From contig DAOTZV010000088.1 of the NCBI GenBank assembly GCA_034434235.1, forward strand, positions 1-64,000: 64,000 nt of DNA. Direction: 5' to 3'. Within the stretch, counting starts at the first letter, position 1. The number at the start of each line of letters is the position of its first letter. Below the pieces are notes generated by a model. It did not search any database. It was not told where the DNA came from and worked only from the letters and a program-made list of their open reading frames with translations. Both the position numbers and the translations under genes were made by a program. This stretch comes from CAKZKT01 sp034434235 (GTDB taxonomy: Bacteria > Chloroflexota > Anaerolineae > CG2-30-64-16). This document shows positions 1 to 11,376 of the stretch, one piece after another.

Positions 1-44
1 CGACTACCCGACTACGCGACTACCCGACTACGCGACTACCCGAC
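1..44. repeat. 16-bp tandem repeat at window edge
   Basis: The 16-base unit CGACTACCCGACTACG occurs at 1-16 and 17-32, and a 12-base partial unit follows at 33-44. The array is open to the left, so its full length is unknown. It contains the stop codon of the hydrogenase large-subunit gene (36-38 on the minus strand), so it lies at the 3' end of the hydrogenase operon. No function can be assigned. Confidence 0.8.
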
Positions 45-1328
45 GAATTTCACATCCAAAAAGTGCACCGAGCACGAGATGCACGGGTCATAGGCCCGCA
101 CCAGCATCTCAAGCAACTGCCGGATCTCCTCCTGGGGCCGGTCGAGGATCTGCGGCACCAGCGCGCGCATGTCGGCCTCGATGTTGGCCAGGTTTTGCCC
201 CGTCGGGATGATGCAGTTGGCGCCGATCACCTTGCCGTCGTCGCCGATCTGATAGTTGTGGAACAGGATGCCGCGCGGCACCTCGCACGAGCCGACCCCT
301 TCGCCGCCCCGGCCCGGGAACGGCGGCAGCGGTTCGGGCCGAATGCCGCGTTCGAGCAGCTCGTCAATGATGCGGATGGCATCTTCGACGCTGTGCACCA
401 TTTCCACCACCTGCGCGGCCGTGTTGAGATAGGGATTGGTGCAGATCGGCTTCAGGCCCAGCTCGGCCGCGGCGGCCTGCGCGCGCGGATGCAGCTTGTC
501 GTGATTGACGTTGAAGCGCGCCAGCGCGCCCACCATATACGACTCGCGCTGGTGGGCCGTGTGCTTGGCCGTAGAATGCGGCACCATGCGCTCGTTGGTC
601 ACCTTGCGGTAATCCTTCAGCGCGTACCTTCCGCCGTCGGTGGTCGTGATCGTGCCGTCAATGAACGCGTACTCGTCCTCCTTGCGGAGCGCCACGTATT
701 CGGTCTCGCGGTTGAACTGCGGCCACGGCAAGGTCTTGGCCAGCTTCACCGTCTCGTCCATGTCCACGCGGGCTTCCACCAGGCGAGCCCGCAGATCCTT
801 CAGCTCGGCCACCGTCGGGAAATGCGTGAAGCCGCCGACCGCCATGGCGATCGGGTGCGTGTGGCGGCCGCCGATCGTCGCGCACAGGTCGCCGGCCAGC
901 TTCTTGATGCGCAAGGCGCGCAAGACCACTTCAGGCGCGGTTTTCACCAGCGGGATCACCGAACCCACCCCTAACAGGTCCGGCGCCACCAACATGTAAA
1001 CGTGCAACACATGGCTATCAATGATCTCGCCGTGGAAGTTCAGCTTGCGCAAGAGCACCGTCTGCTCCGACGGCTCGATGCCGAGCGCGTTTTCGGTGGC
1101 GCGCAGGCTGGCCGTGGCGTGCCCCACCGCGCAGATGCCGCAGATGCGGCTGGTGATGTGGCTCGATTGCGTATACGGCCGGCCGCGCAGCATCGCCTCA
1201 AAGAAGCGCGGGGTCTCGACGATCTCCAGCCGGCACTCTTCCAGGACGCCGTTGCGCGCATTGACGACGATATTGCCATGCCCCTCGACACGAGTGACAT
1301 GATGAACTGCGATATTTACATTGCCCAT
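36..1328 (-). CDS. hydA: [NiFe] hydrogenase large (alpha) subunit, group 3b type
   Basis: Catalytic subunit that carries the Ni-Fe centre of a cytoplasmic hydrogenase and interconverts H2 with protons and electrons. The 430-residue protein has the N-terminal metal-binding motif RICGIC (C63, C66) and the C-terminal motif DPCISCSVH (C416, C419, H422). Only eight residues follow H422. In this family such a tail is normally cut off by a maturation endopeptidase after metal insertion, and no such protease gene is visible here. The start at 1328 has a GAGGAG Shine-Dalgarno sequence and lies 10 bases after the small-subunit stop. The order beta-gamma-delta-alpha (hydBGDA) matches NADP-linked archaeal and bacterial sulfhydrogenases, which supports group 3b over Hox-type 3d. 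Last gene of the operon. The subgroup call is from context and motifs, not from a tree. Confidence 0.93.
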   Translation of the reverse strand: MGNVNIAVHHVTRVEGHGNIVVNARNGVLEECRLEIVETPRFFEAMLRGRPYTQSSHITSRICGICAVGHATASLRATENALGIEPSEQTVLLRKLNFHGEIIDSHVLHVYMLVAPDLLGVGSVIPLVKTAPEVVLRALRIKKLAGDLCATIGGRHTHPIAMAVGGFTHFPTVAELKDLRARLVEARVDMDETVKLAKTLPWPQFNRETEYVALRKEDEYAFIDGTITTTDGGRYALKDYRKVTNERMVPHSTAKHTAHQRESYMVGALARFNVNHDKLHPRAQAAAAELGLKPICTNPYLNTAAQVVEMVHSVEDAIRIIDELLERGIRPEPLPPFPGRGGEGVGSCEVPRGILFHNYQIGDDGKVIGANCIIPTGQNLANIEADMRALVPQILDRPQEEIRQLLEMLVRAYDPCISCSVHFLDVKFVG

Positions 1329-1338
1329 GCTTTGCTCC

Positions 1339-2088
1339 TCATTTCTTCGCGGCCATTTCCATCTGCTGATACGTCCCGAACATCGTCCAGCGCGCCAGCA
1401 TGTCGTCCACCGTCAGGCCGTGCTTGAGCAAGACATCGGCCATGGCATCGCGGTTCGGGTCGGGGATCAGGCCGCGACATCCCTCGCAGCCGTCGCCATA
1501 GGTCGGGCAGATCGCGCCACAACCGGCGCGCGTGACCGGCCCCAGGCAAAAGCCGCCGCGATCGTAGATGCACACGTTCTCCTTGCGCTTGCATTCCACG
1601 CACATGGGATAGTCGGGGATGGCCGGCTTCTTGCCCAACAGGAGCGCCTTGACCACTTCCAGGAACTCGTTGCGGTCGATCGGACAGCCGGGGATGAATG
1701 CATCCACCTTGACCACCGCGCTGAGCGGCCGGGCGGGATAGGTCTCGTACCAATCCGCCTTGTCGCCGTAGACATACCGGCGCACATCGTCCAGCGGCAT
1801 GGCGTTGCGGATCGCGTTGATGCCGCCCAGATGGGCGCACGCGCCCAGCGCCACCAGCACCGCGGCCTGCTCGCGAATCCGCTTCAGCCGCGGCTCGTCG
1901 CTCGGCCGGCTGATCGAGCCCTCCACGAAGGCCACCGCGTAATCTTCCCCCTTCTCGCTCATGGCCTCGCGGAACTGCACGATCTCGACGACGTCGAGAA
2001 GCTCCGGGTGGGTTTGCAGGCTATCTACTACGGTGAGCTGGCAACCCTCGCAGCTCGTGAAGTCGAAGAAAGCGACTTTCGGTTTCAT
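1339..2088 (-). CDS. hydD: [NiFe] hydrogenase small (delta) subunit
   Basis: Electron-transfer subunit that pairs with the large subunit. It is 249 residues long and has twelve cysteines in the pattern expected for three Fe-S clusters: C13 and C16 in TSCEGCQ, C84 and C135 (GCP) for the proximal cluster, C163/C166/C173/C181 for the middle one and C190/C194/C201/C204 for the distal one. There is no twin-arginine signal peptide, so the enzyme is cytoplasmic. The ATG at 2088 overlaps the stop of the upstream gamma-subunit gene by one base, which indicates translational coupling. The open frame continues upstream of this ATG inside the gamma gene, but homology to the family begins exactly at MKPKVAFFDF. 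Confidence 0.92.
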   Translation of the reverse strand: MKPKVAFFDFTSCEGCQLTVVDSLQTHPELLDVVEIVQFREAMSEKGEDYAVAFVEGSISRPSDEPRLKRIREQAAVLVALGACAHLGGINAIRNAMPLDDVRRYVYGDKADWYETYPARPLSAVVKVDAFIPGCPIDRNEFLEVVKALLLGKKPAIPDYPMCVECKRKENVCIYDRGGFCLGPVTRAGCGAICPTYGDGCEGCRGLIPDPNRDAMADVLLKHGLTVDDMLARWTMFGTYQQMEMAAKK

Positions 2089-2924
2089 CAGATGGCCTCC
2101 TCGATGCCCTTCACCTGGGCATAGGTGAAGGCCGGGCCTTGCTGGCAACAATACAGGTTGTTGATCTGGCAATGGCCGCACTTGCCGACCCCGCACTTCA
2201 TCCGCCGCTCCAGCGACATCCAGATCTGGTTCTCCGGGATGCCCTTGCTGAGCAGCTCCATCAGGACGAAGCGGTACATGATCGGCGGGCCGACGGTGAC
2301 CGCGACGGTATTGCGCGGATTGACGGTGACGAACTTGAACAGGGTCGTGATCACCCCGACGTTGCCTGTCCAGGTGGCATCGGGCCGATCCACCGTCAGA
2401 TGGAACTCGACGTCTTTGCGATTGGCCCAGGCCTCCAGCTCGTCCCGGAAGAGCAGCTCGGAGGGATTCTTCGCGCCGTAGAGGATGATCACGCGGCCGA
2501 AGGAACCGCGCTCGTCGAGCACCTGGTTGATCAGGCTGCGCGCGGGGGCCAGGCCCAGCCCGCCGGCCGCGAAGAGGATATCCTTGCCGCGCATCTGATC
2601 CACCTGGAAGCCGTGGCCGAACGGCCCGCGCACGCCGATGGTCGCGCCGACCGGCAGGTTGTGCAGCGCAGTGGTCACGTCGCCCACCTTGCGCACGCAC
2701 AGCTCGAAGCGGCCGTTGCTGCGGCTGGGCGACGAAGTGATGGAAATCGGCGCCTCGCCGATGCCGAACAGGCTCACCTCGACGAATTGTCCCGGCTCGT
2801 GGCCGAGCGACTGTCCTTCGGGCAGTTCGACGGTGAACAGCTTCTCCAGCGCGGTCATCTGTTCGATCTTAACGATCCGGGCCGGGCTGGGAACATAAAT
2901 CGAACCAACGGTTGGTATCGCCAT
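2088..2924 (-). CDS. hydG: Hydrogenase gamma subunit (FAD/NAD(P)-binding, 2Fe-2S)
   Basis: Diaphorase-like subunit of 278 residues, related to ferredoxin-NADP reductase and dihydroorotate dehydrogenase electron-transfer subunits. Residues 10-100 form the FAD-binding barrel, with an RxYS-like segment ISITSSP at 60-66. Residues 110-235 form the nucleotide-binding domain (AAGGLGLAPARS near 119-130). The C-terminus has a 2Fe-2S cysteine group (C244, C249, C252, C259/C260). It would pass electrons between NAD(P)(H) and the hydrogenase. The start at 2924 is chosen because a GGGAGG ribosome site lies nine bases upstream; an upstream in-frame extension overlaps the hydB stop and has no homology. Known group 3b enzymes have the same subunit. 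Confidence 0.9.
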   Translation of the reverse strand: MAIPTVGSIYVPSPARIVKIEQMTALEKLFTVELPEGQSLGHEPGQFVEVSLFGIGEAPISITSSPSRSNGRFELCVRKVGDVTTALHNLPVGATIGVRGPFGHGFQVDQMRGKDILFAAGGLGLAPARSLINQVLDERGSFGRVIILYGAKNPSELLFRDELEAWANRKDVEFHLTVDRPDATWTGNVGVITTLFKFVTVNPRNTVAVTVGPPIMYRFVLMELLSKGIPENQIWMSLERRMKCGVGKCGHCQINNLYCCQQGPAFTYAQVKGIEEAI

Positions 2925-2944
2925 CTCATCTACCTCCCTGCGCC

Positions 2945-5178
<2,234 letters not shown>

Positions 5179-5182
<4 letters not shown>

Positions 5183-5589
5183 CCCTGCTTGCGCGGTCCC
5201 AAGACCTTTTCGATCTCTCGGAGCAGCTTGTCGGGCCGCAATGGCTTTTCCAGAAACGCCTTGATCGGCAACCAGGTCTCGTCTGGGCTGAAGTCGAAGC
5301 TGAGGCCCAGCACCGTCTTGACTCCCGACACCATGATGATCGGGATGCCCTTCAATTGAGGATCATTTTGGATCAGCCGCGCGGCCTCGAAGCCGTCGGG
5401 CCCGGGCGGCCCCGCAAACATCGCGTCGAGGAGGATCAGGTCGGGCCGACGTTCGCGCGCCAGCGCGAGGCCCGTCTCGGTGCGATAGGCATGAAGCGTC
5501 TCGTAGCCTACGCTCTGCAACAGGGTCTCCACAGTGTCCACGACCTGGACGTCATCGTCAATGACCAGAATACACTGCTTCGCGGACAT
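5179..5589 (-). CDS. Single-domain response regulator
   Basis: A 136-residue receiver domain with no output domain. It has the acidic pocket IDDD near residues 10-13, the phospho-acceptor Asp in LILLDAMF, the switch serine in MVSGV and the conserved lysine in LEKPLRP. The loop between the phospho-acceptor and the switch residue is longer than usual. The start at 5589 has an AAAAGGAG ribosome site eight bases upstream. Its stop overlaps the ATG of the receiver-kinase-HydB frame, so the two are translationally coupled. It probably exchanges phosphate with one of the operon's kinases; it cannot bind DNA itself. Confidence 0.88.
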
Positions 5590-5609
5590 CGCCGATCTCC
5601 TTTTGGACT

Positions 5610-5633
5610 GCGGGGACTCGTCCTCGTCCCCGC
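5610..5633 (-). other. Intergenic stem-loop inside the hydrogenase operon
   Basis: GCGGGGAC (5610-5617) pairs perfectly with GTCCCCGC (5626-5633) around an 8-base loop, between the second sensor kinase gene and the downstream receiver. There is no T-run after it on the minus strand, so it is more likely a processing or stabilising hairpin than a strong terminator. Confidence 0.55.
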
Positions 5634-5645
5634 CTTACATGTTGC

Positions 5646-7568
5646 TCACGAAGCGTCATGGCCGACGCCATTCGGCAGGGAGAAGCTGAACTTCACCCAT
5701 TCCCCCATCTTCGACTCCACCCAGATCTTGCCGCCGTGCTTCTCCACGATCTCTTTGCAGATGTACAGTCCCAGGCCGGTGCCCTTCTTGCCGGTGGCGC
5801 CGGGGGTGTCGAGCCGGCTGAAGCGCTTGAAGAGCTGCGCCTGCTTCTCGGGCGGGATGCCTTCGCCATCGTTGCGCACGCTGAGGACGACCTGATCTCC
5901 GCGCGGCTCGGCTTCGAGCAGGATCTGGCCCCCTTCGCGGCCGTACTTCACGGCGTTGGAGAGCAAGTCCTCATAGATGACGCGCAGCAAAGTCGGATCG
6001 GCGTTCACCGTCAGATCGGCCGGGATGCGATTCTCCACCGTCATGCGGCGATCCTGCGCCTGTCGCTCCACCGACTCGAGCGCCGGCGCCACCACCGCCT
6101 CCTGCAACTTGAGCGGCCGCTTCTTGACGATCAACTGGCCCTGCTCCAGCCGCGACAGGTCGAGGTAGTTGCGCACCATGTCCTGGAAATAATCCAGGCT
6201 CTTGGCCACCGTCTCCAGGCTCTTCTTCTGCGCGGCGTTCAGCTCGCCCAGATAACCGTCCTTGACGGTGTACAGCCCCATGATGGCCGAAGTCAGGGGG
6301 TTCTTCAATTCGTGCGTGACGAAGCCCAACATCTCGATGTAGTTGCGGTTCGTCTCCTGCAACTGTTCGCTGAGGGCCTGAAGCTGTTGCTTGTCGCGCT
6401 CCAGTTCCTCGCGCTGGGCCTGGAGGCGTTCGCCCATCTGGTTGAAGCAGTGCGCCAGGCCGCCGATCTCGTCGCTGCGTCGGATGTCCACCCGATGCGC
6501 CAGGTCGCCGGCCGCCAGCCGTTGCGTCGCCTCCGAAAGGATCTGGATCGGGACCACCACGCTGCGCACCAGATAGAAGATCGCGGCAAACGCCAACGCC
6601 ATGCCGACGAAGATCGCGGCCAGGTTCATGATGAGGGTGCGGCGCAACAGATCGAGATACTTCTGTTCCAGTTCCCCCACATAGAGCATGCCGATGATCT
6701 TCCCGTTGGGATCGCGGATCGGGTCGTATTGCGCCAGGTACCAGGTATCCACCACGAAGGCCCGGCCGGTCCAGGGCAATCCTTCCTTGAGGACGCGTTG
6801 CGCCACTTCTTGCGAAGCGCGGGTGCCGACCGCCCGGCGGCCCTGGCCGTCGAGCACGTTGGTCGAGATGCGCAGATCGCCCATGAAGATCGTGGCCGTG
6901 CCGACCGGCTTGCCGTTGTAGATTTCGTTGGCGAAGACCGCGTCGCGGATCGCATCCACCTTCTCGGTGGCGCCGTTCAGCAAGCTCCCCATCTCGATCA
7001 CGCCGACCAGCTTGCCGTCGGCCAGGACCGGCACGGCCGCGCCCGAGAACATGCCGCGCGGCTCGTTCGCCACAGCCAACACACGCTCGAGCAGCTCGCC
7101 GCCCTCGATGTCCAGGCGTTCCTGCTCCATGATGATGTTGCCGACGCTCGCCTGGCGGGTGGCGATCACCTGCTTGACCAGCGGATCGGCAGCCACCGAA
7201 TCATCGCGATTATAGGGTGGCCTGGTGCGCAGGAGCACCTTGCCGTCCGGCGAGATCAGGTTCAGGATGTCCATCTTCTGGGTGCGTCGCACCGACTCCA
7301 GAGCCGGGCGCAGATCATCGGTCGGAGCACCGCGGATCAAGGCCTCGAGCAGCGAACGGTCCTGGGCCAGGACCTCCAGCGCGGCGCGCGTGCGGGCAAT
7401 CTTGCCATCGTGGATCTCCCAGGCCGCGCGCATATAGATCTTGACCCGATTCTCGGCCAGGCGGATCACCAGGGTGTTGACCTCGTAAACGGTCAGCGCG
7501 GCGATGCCGATGGCGACCACGCTGAAGATCATCACGATAGCCAGATTGAACTTGGTCTGTAATTTCAT
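5646..7568 (-). CDS. Membrane sensor histidine kinase (Cache-HAMP-HisKA-HATPase)
   Basis: A 640-residue membrane-bound kinase. It has TM1 near 8-30, an extracytoplasmic Cache-like sensing region from about 35 to 308, TM2 near 312-334, a HAMP domain near 335-388 and a coiled coil to about 410. The HisKA domain has phospho-acceptor H419 (THELKNP), and the HATPase domain has NAVKYG, NDGEGIPPE and GTGLGLYI motifs. It starts 27 bases after the stop of the preceding kinase. Its sensing region resembles that of the preceding kinase: both have a GDLR(I/V)STNV segment and end in YDP(I/L) then LYVG, so the two look like paralogues. The ligand is unknown. Confidence 0.92.
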   Translation of the reverse strand: MKLQTKFNLAIVMIFSVVAIGIAALTVYEVNTLVIRLAENRVKIYMRAAWEIHDGKIARTRAALEVLAQDRSLLEALIRGAPTDDLRPALESVRRTQKMDILNLISPDGKVLLRTRPPYNRDDSVAADPLVKQVIATRQASVGNIIMEQERLDIEGGELLERVLAVANEPRGMFSGAAVPVLADGKLVGVIEMGSLLNGATEKVDAIRDAVFANEIYNGKPVGTATIFMGDLRISTNVLDGQGRRAVGTRASQEVAQRVLKEGLPWTGRAFVVDTWYLAQYDPIRDPNGKIIGMLYVGELEQKYLDLLRRTLIMNLAAIFVGMALAFAAIFYLVRSVVVPIQILSEATQRLAAGDLAHRVDIRRSDEIGGLAHCFNQMGERLQAQREELERDKQQLQALSEQLQETNRNYIEMLGFVTHELKNPLTSAIMGLYTVKDGYLGELNAAQKKSLETVAKSLDYFQDMVRNYLDLSRLEQGQLIVKKRPLKLQEAVVAPALESVERQAQDRRMTVENRIPADLTVNADPTLLRVIYEDLLSNAVKYGREGGQILLEAEPRGDQVVLSVRNDGEGIPPEKQAQLFKRFSRLDTPGATGKKGTGLGLYICKEIVEKHGGKIWVESKMGEWVKFSFSLPNGVGHDAS

Positions 7569-7595
7569 GCCTTATCCGGTCCGCTCCGACATCAC

Positions 7596-9638
7596 TCAGC
7601 CGATCAACGCCTCGCGCGCAGCCGTCGGCGCGGCGCCGCCCATTAACGGCAGGGCAACCGGCAACTGGATCACGAAGGTCGTGCCCTGCCCCACCTTGCT
7701 GTGCACATTGATCTGCCCGCGGTGCATCTTGATGATGCCGTAGGTGATCGCCAGGCCCAGGCCGGTGCCTTTGCCCACGGCCTTGGTGGTGAAAAACGGC
7801 GTAAACAGCTTGTTCAGATACTCCTCCGGTATGCCGACGCCGGTATCCTCGATCTCGATGGTGACCATGTTGGCCGGGCCGCGTCGGGTGCGAATCGTCA
7901 GGCGGCCACCGTTGGGCATTGCCTCCAGGCTGTTGGAAACCAGGTTGACCATCACCTCCTGGATCTGGGTGGGATCGGCCTGGATGATCGGCAACGCCGG
8001 GTCCAGCTCGAGCCTGATCTCGACCTCGGGAACTCGCCGACGCTTGCGCTCCACCTCCACCAGGGTTTCGATCAGGGCGTTGAGATCGGTGGGCTGGGCT
8101 TCGACCTGGTTTTGGCGGGCGAAATCCAGGAGCGAACTGACGATCTCCTTGCAACGTCGGGTCTCCCTGACGATCATCTGGAGGTCCTGGCGCTTCGGGT
8201 CATCCGGCGGGCATTCGCGCAACAGGATGTCGGAATAGAGCAGGATGGTCGCCAGCGGGTTGTTGAGCTCGTGCGCCACGCCGGCCGCCAGTTGGCCCAA
8301 CGACGCCAGCTTTTCCGAATGCACCAGTTGATCGTGCGTGGACTGCAGGGCATCCAACATGGCGTTGAACGATGTGGCGAGCTGGCCGACATCGCCCCCC
8401 GCCCGCACCGGCACCCGCACCGCCAGGTCGCCCGCGGCCACCCGACGGTTTGCTTCGGCCAGCTCCCGCAACTCCTTCAGGGGGCGCGTCACACGTCGGC
8501 TGACCGGAATGGCCAACAAGAAGGTCGCGGCGACCGTGGCAATGGCCACCAACCCCAGGCGAACGTTGAAGTCGTTCACCAGCCGGGTAAAGGAAGACTG
8601 GCGCACTCCCACGTACAGGCTTCCGATCACCTGGCCCGTGTGATCGGTCAGCGGATCGTAGCGCGCAATGTGATTCTCGTTCACGACAAAGGCCAGGCCG
8701 ATGTACGGTCGTCCCTGCCCCAATACCACCTCGGCAACCTCTCTGGAGACACGGGTGCCGATGGCGCGCTTGCCGTCCGGGGTCAACACGTTCGTCGAGA
8801 CCCGCAGGTCGCCGTGGAACAGGGTCGCCGAGTCAATCATGGCGGCCTCTTTGATCTGGTCCACCAGGGTGAAGTCATTATTGAACAGATGGAACGCGAC
8901 CGTTGCTCCCAACACGCGGCCATCATCCCCTCGGATCGGCGTCACCCCGATCAAAACCAGGCCGGCGCGCCCCTCCCTCGGATCGCACAAGAGCGGACTG
9001 GCCCTGGGCGTTTCGATGATCTCGATGCAAGCCTGGCCGGCCAGTCCGGTCGCCGCCAGGATCTCGGCCGGGAGCACTTCGGTCGAAGCGACAGCCCTTC
9101 CGTAAAGCAACGCCTGCCGGATGATCGGCAGTGCGCTCCAATCGCCTCCGTTTACAGCGCGAACGGGGCCGTCGGTCGTCGGCAACAACCGGGCTGCTAC
9201 CGCGTGGCCGTCGGCATTCAGGACGGCGACGAAATGGTTGCCATTGGAGAGAGACACCGCCAGCTCATTTGCCACTCGTTTGTCAAGGAGCATCCGACCG
9301 GCCTCGTTGCCGCGCGCGATCTGCAAGAGGCCTTCCTGCACAAGCGGATCAAGCGCCAGCCGGTCGGCGATGCCGGCCACCTCGCGCAGCTTTCCCATGT
9401 AAAGCGCCTGCGCCAGCCGCATATCGCGATTGACCCGTTCGGTCGTGGCACCGGCCAGATAGTCCTGGATCGTGCGCGCGATCGCGCCCGCGCCGATCGC
9501 GAAGGTAATGGCGGCCACCAATGAAAAGGAGACCACCAACACCAATTGAAAAGGTGCCGAAAAGAGCTCTCGGAAGAACGACACAAGATGATTGACGAAT
9601 GGCATCGTCCTCTGGCCAACGGGCGATCCTCGGCTCAT
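7596..9638 (-). CDS. Membrane sensor histidine kinase (Cache-HAMP-HisKA-HATPase)
   Basis: A 680-residue kinase with TM1 near 30-55, a large Cache-like extracytoplasmic region from about 58 to 355, TM2 near 362-380, a HAMP domain near 381-435, a HisKA domain with H456 in VAHELNNP and a HATPase domain with NSLEAMP, DTGVGIPEE and GTGLGLAI. The phosphotransfer core is of the NtrB/HPK4-like type, unlike the HPK1-like core of the following kinase. The start is uncertain: a second ATG at 9605 has AGAGG just upstream and gives a more typical N-terminus. It lies in the run between a receiver gene and a second kinase, and its output partner is probably the neighbouring receiver. Confidence 0.9.
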   Translation of the reverse strand: MSRGSPVGQRTMPFVNHLVSFFRELFSAPFQLVLVVSFSLVAAITFAIGAGAIARTIQDYLAGATTERVNRDMRLAQALYMGKLREVAGIADRLALDPLVQEGLLQIARGNEAGRMLLDKRVANELAVSLSNGNHFVAVLNADGHAVAARLLPTTDGPVRAVNGGDWSALPIIRQALLYGRAVASTEVLPAEILAATGLAGQACIEIIETPRASPLLCDPREGRAGLVLIGVTPIRGDDGRVLGATVAFHLFNNDFTLVDQIKEAAMIDSATLFHGDLRVSTNVLTPDGKRAIGTRVSREVAEVVLGQGRPYIGLAFVVNENHIARYDPLTDHTGQVIGSLYVGVRQSSFTRLVNDFNVRLGLVAIATVAATFLLAIPVSRRVTRPLKELRELAEANRRVAAGDLAVRVPVRAGGDVGQLATSFNAMLDALQSTHDQLVHSEKLASLGQLAAGVAHELNNPLATILLYSDILLRECPPDDPKRQDLQMIVRETRRCKEIVSSLLDFARQNQVEAQPTDLNALIETLVEVERKRRRVPEVEIRLELDPALPIIQADPTQIQEVMVNLVSNSLEAMPNGGRLTIRTRRGPANMVTIEIEDTGVGIPEEYLNKLFTPFFTTKAVGKGTGLGLAITYGIIKMHRGQINVHSKVGQGTTFVIQLPVALPLMGGAAPTAAREALIG

Positions 9639-9675
9639 CTTGCATCATCCATTCTCGGTCAACGGTCGGCCGTTG

Positions 9676-10056
9676 TCACTTTGCCGCCAACAGTCGGTTC
9701 ACCTGGCGGATCAGATCGTTCGGCGCGATCGGCTTGCTCATGAATGCGTCAATGTGGATCTCTTCGTCGGTCGGGAAGAGGGCCGCGTAGTCGGTGTTGG
9801 CGATGGAAGTCACCATGATGATGGGCACATCCTTCAGCGCCGGGTCCTCGTGCATCTGATCGCTGGCCGAAAGACCATCCAATACGGTATCCATGATCAC
9901 GTCCAGGATGATCAGGTCGGGGTGCTCGGCTCTGGCGCGTGCCAGCCCTTCGTCGCCGCTGGCCGCGGCAATCACCTGATGGCCGGCGCGCTCCAGCACA
10001 ATGCGCGTCGCAATCTGAAAGTCGGGGTCGTCATCTACGATGAGAATCTTGGCCAT
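9676..10056 (-). CDS. Single-domain response regulator
   Basis: A 126-residue receiver (start MAKILIVDDDP) with the phospho-acceptor Asp in LIILDVIMD, the switch threonine in MVTSI and the lysine in FMSKPI. There is no DNA-binding or enzymatic output. The ATG at 10056 is preferred over one five codons upstream because GAGGAA lies about eight bases before it. It sits 31 bases after nuoF-like and 37 or more before the first sensor kinase, so it belongs to the same transcription unit. It probably acts as a phosphate shuttle. Confidence 0.88.
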   Translation of the reverse strand: MAKILIVDDDPDFQIATRIVLERAGHQVIAAASGDEGLARARAEHPDLIILDVIMDTVLDGLSASDQMHEDPALKDVPIIMVTSIANTDYAALFPTDEEIHIDAFMSKPIAPNDLIRQVNRLLAAK

Positions 10057-10087
10057 GGATGAATTCCTCATTTGATCGAAAATTCAG

Positions 10088-11356
10088 TTACAGCTTCTGT
10101 GGGCATCCCCGCCGACGAATATGCTCCTCGTATTCCTCCCGAAACCGCTCGATGGTCGAGCGGGCGGGGCTGGCGAGTGCGGTACCCATCGGACAGAAAG
10201 TCGTCCCGTCGGCGTTGTTGGCCAGCGTCAACGCCCGCTCGATATCATCGGCCCGGCCGCGGCCGGCCTCGATCCGGTCGAGCACCTCGAAGAGTCGCTG
10301 GCTGCCGATCCGACACGGCACGCACCGGCCGCACGACTCGTGGGCGAAGAAGCGGGCCAACCGTCGCGCCGCGTCCACCATGCAGGTCGTTTCGTCCATG
10401 ACGATGATGGCGCCGGTGCCCAGGGCCGAGCCGGCCGCGGCCAACGTTTCGAACGCCATCGGCACGTCGAGCTGATCGGGGGTCAACACTGGCGTGGACG
10501 CGCCGCCCGGGATCACGGCCTTGATGCGGTGGCCGGGGCGCACCCCGCCCGCGTGCTCTTCGATGATCTCGCGCAGCGGCGTGCCCAGCGGCAGCTCGTA
10601 ATTGCCCGGCCGGTTCACGTGTCCGCTCACGCAGAAGATCTTCGGCCCCTTGCTCTGCTCTGTGCCGATGCTGGCGAACCACTCGGCCCCCCGCAGCACG
10701 ATGTGCGGGATGCAGGCGAGCGTCTCGACGTTGTGCACGAGGGTGGGCAGGCCGAAGAGGCCGCGCTGGGCCGGATAGGGCGGCTTGAGCCGCGGGTTGC
10801 CGGGCTTGCCCTCCAGCGATTCGAGCATGGCCGTCTCTTCGCCGCAGATGTACGCGCCCGCGCCGCGGTGCACCGACAGCTCGAGGTCGAAGCCCGAGCC
10901 GAGGATGTTCTTGCCCAGGAAGCCGTGCTCGTACGCGTCGGCGATGGCCTTGATCCAGCGCTTGACGCCCAGGAAGAACTCCCCGCGGATATATACGTAG
11001 GCCCGGTGCGCGCCCACCGCATAGCTGGCGATGATCACCCCTTCGATGATCTGATGCGGATCGTGTTCGACCAGCGCGCGATCTTTGAAGGTGCCCGGCT
11101 CCCCTTCGTCGGTGTTGACCACCACGATCTTGGGGATCGTCGGGTCGGCCGGCATGAAGCCCCACTTCGTCCCGGCCGGGAAGCCGGCACCCCCGCGGCC
11201 ACGCAACCCCGACCGCTTGACCAGCGCGATCAGCTCCGCGGGCGTGTAGCGCGTCAACGCGATGCGCGTCGCCTCATAGCCGCCGTGCGCCAGATAGGTG
11301 CCGATCTTCTCCGAATCAGGCCGACCCACATTGCGAGTCAGAACAGGTTCAAACAT
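10088..11356 (-). CDS. nuoF: NuoF/HoxF-like NADH-binding flavoprotein
   Basis: A 422-residue homologue of the 51-kDa NADH dehydrogenase subunit. It binds FMN and NADH and one 4Fe-4S cluster. The glycine-rich nucleotide loop RGRGGAGFPAGTKW is at 52-65, the FMN region includes NTDEGEPGTFKDR, and the cluster ligands are C342, C345, C348 (ESCGRCVPC) and C388. There is no N-terminal thioredoxin-like fusion and no C-terminal ferredoxin extension, unlike many bifurcating hydrogenase HydB/HoxF subunits. It follows NuoE at 91 bases across a repeat and precedes signalling genes. Because the rest of complex I is absent, it probably forms a two-subunit NADH module working with the downstream hydrogenase. 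The symbol reflects family only. Confidence 0.88.
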   Translation of the reverse strand: MFEPVLTRNVGRPDSEKIGTYLAHGGYEATRIALTRYTPAELIALVKRSGLRGRGGAGFPAGTKWGFMPADPTIPKIVVVNTDEGEPGTFKDRALVEHDPHQIIEGVIIASYAVGAHRAYVYIRGEFFLGVKRWIKAIADAYEHGFLGKNILGSGFDLELSVHRGAGAYICGEETAMLESLEGKPGNPRLKPPYPAQRGLFGLPTLVHNVETLACIPHIVLRGAEWFASIGTEQSKGPKIFCVSGHVNRPGNYELPLGTPLREIIEEHAGGVRPGHRIKAVIPGGASTPVLTPDQLDVPMAFETLAAAGSALGTGAIIVMDETTCMVDAARRLARFFAHESCGRCVPCRIGSQRLFEVLDRIEAGRGRADDIERALTLANNADGTTFCPMGTALASPARSTIERFREEYEEHIRRRGCPQKL

Positions 11357-11376
11357 GGGTTACACCGGTGGGTTCG

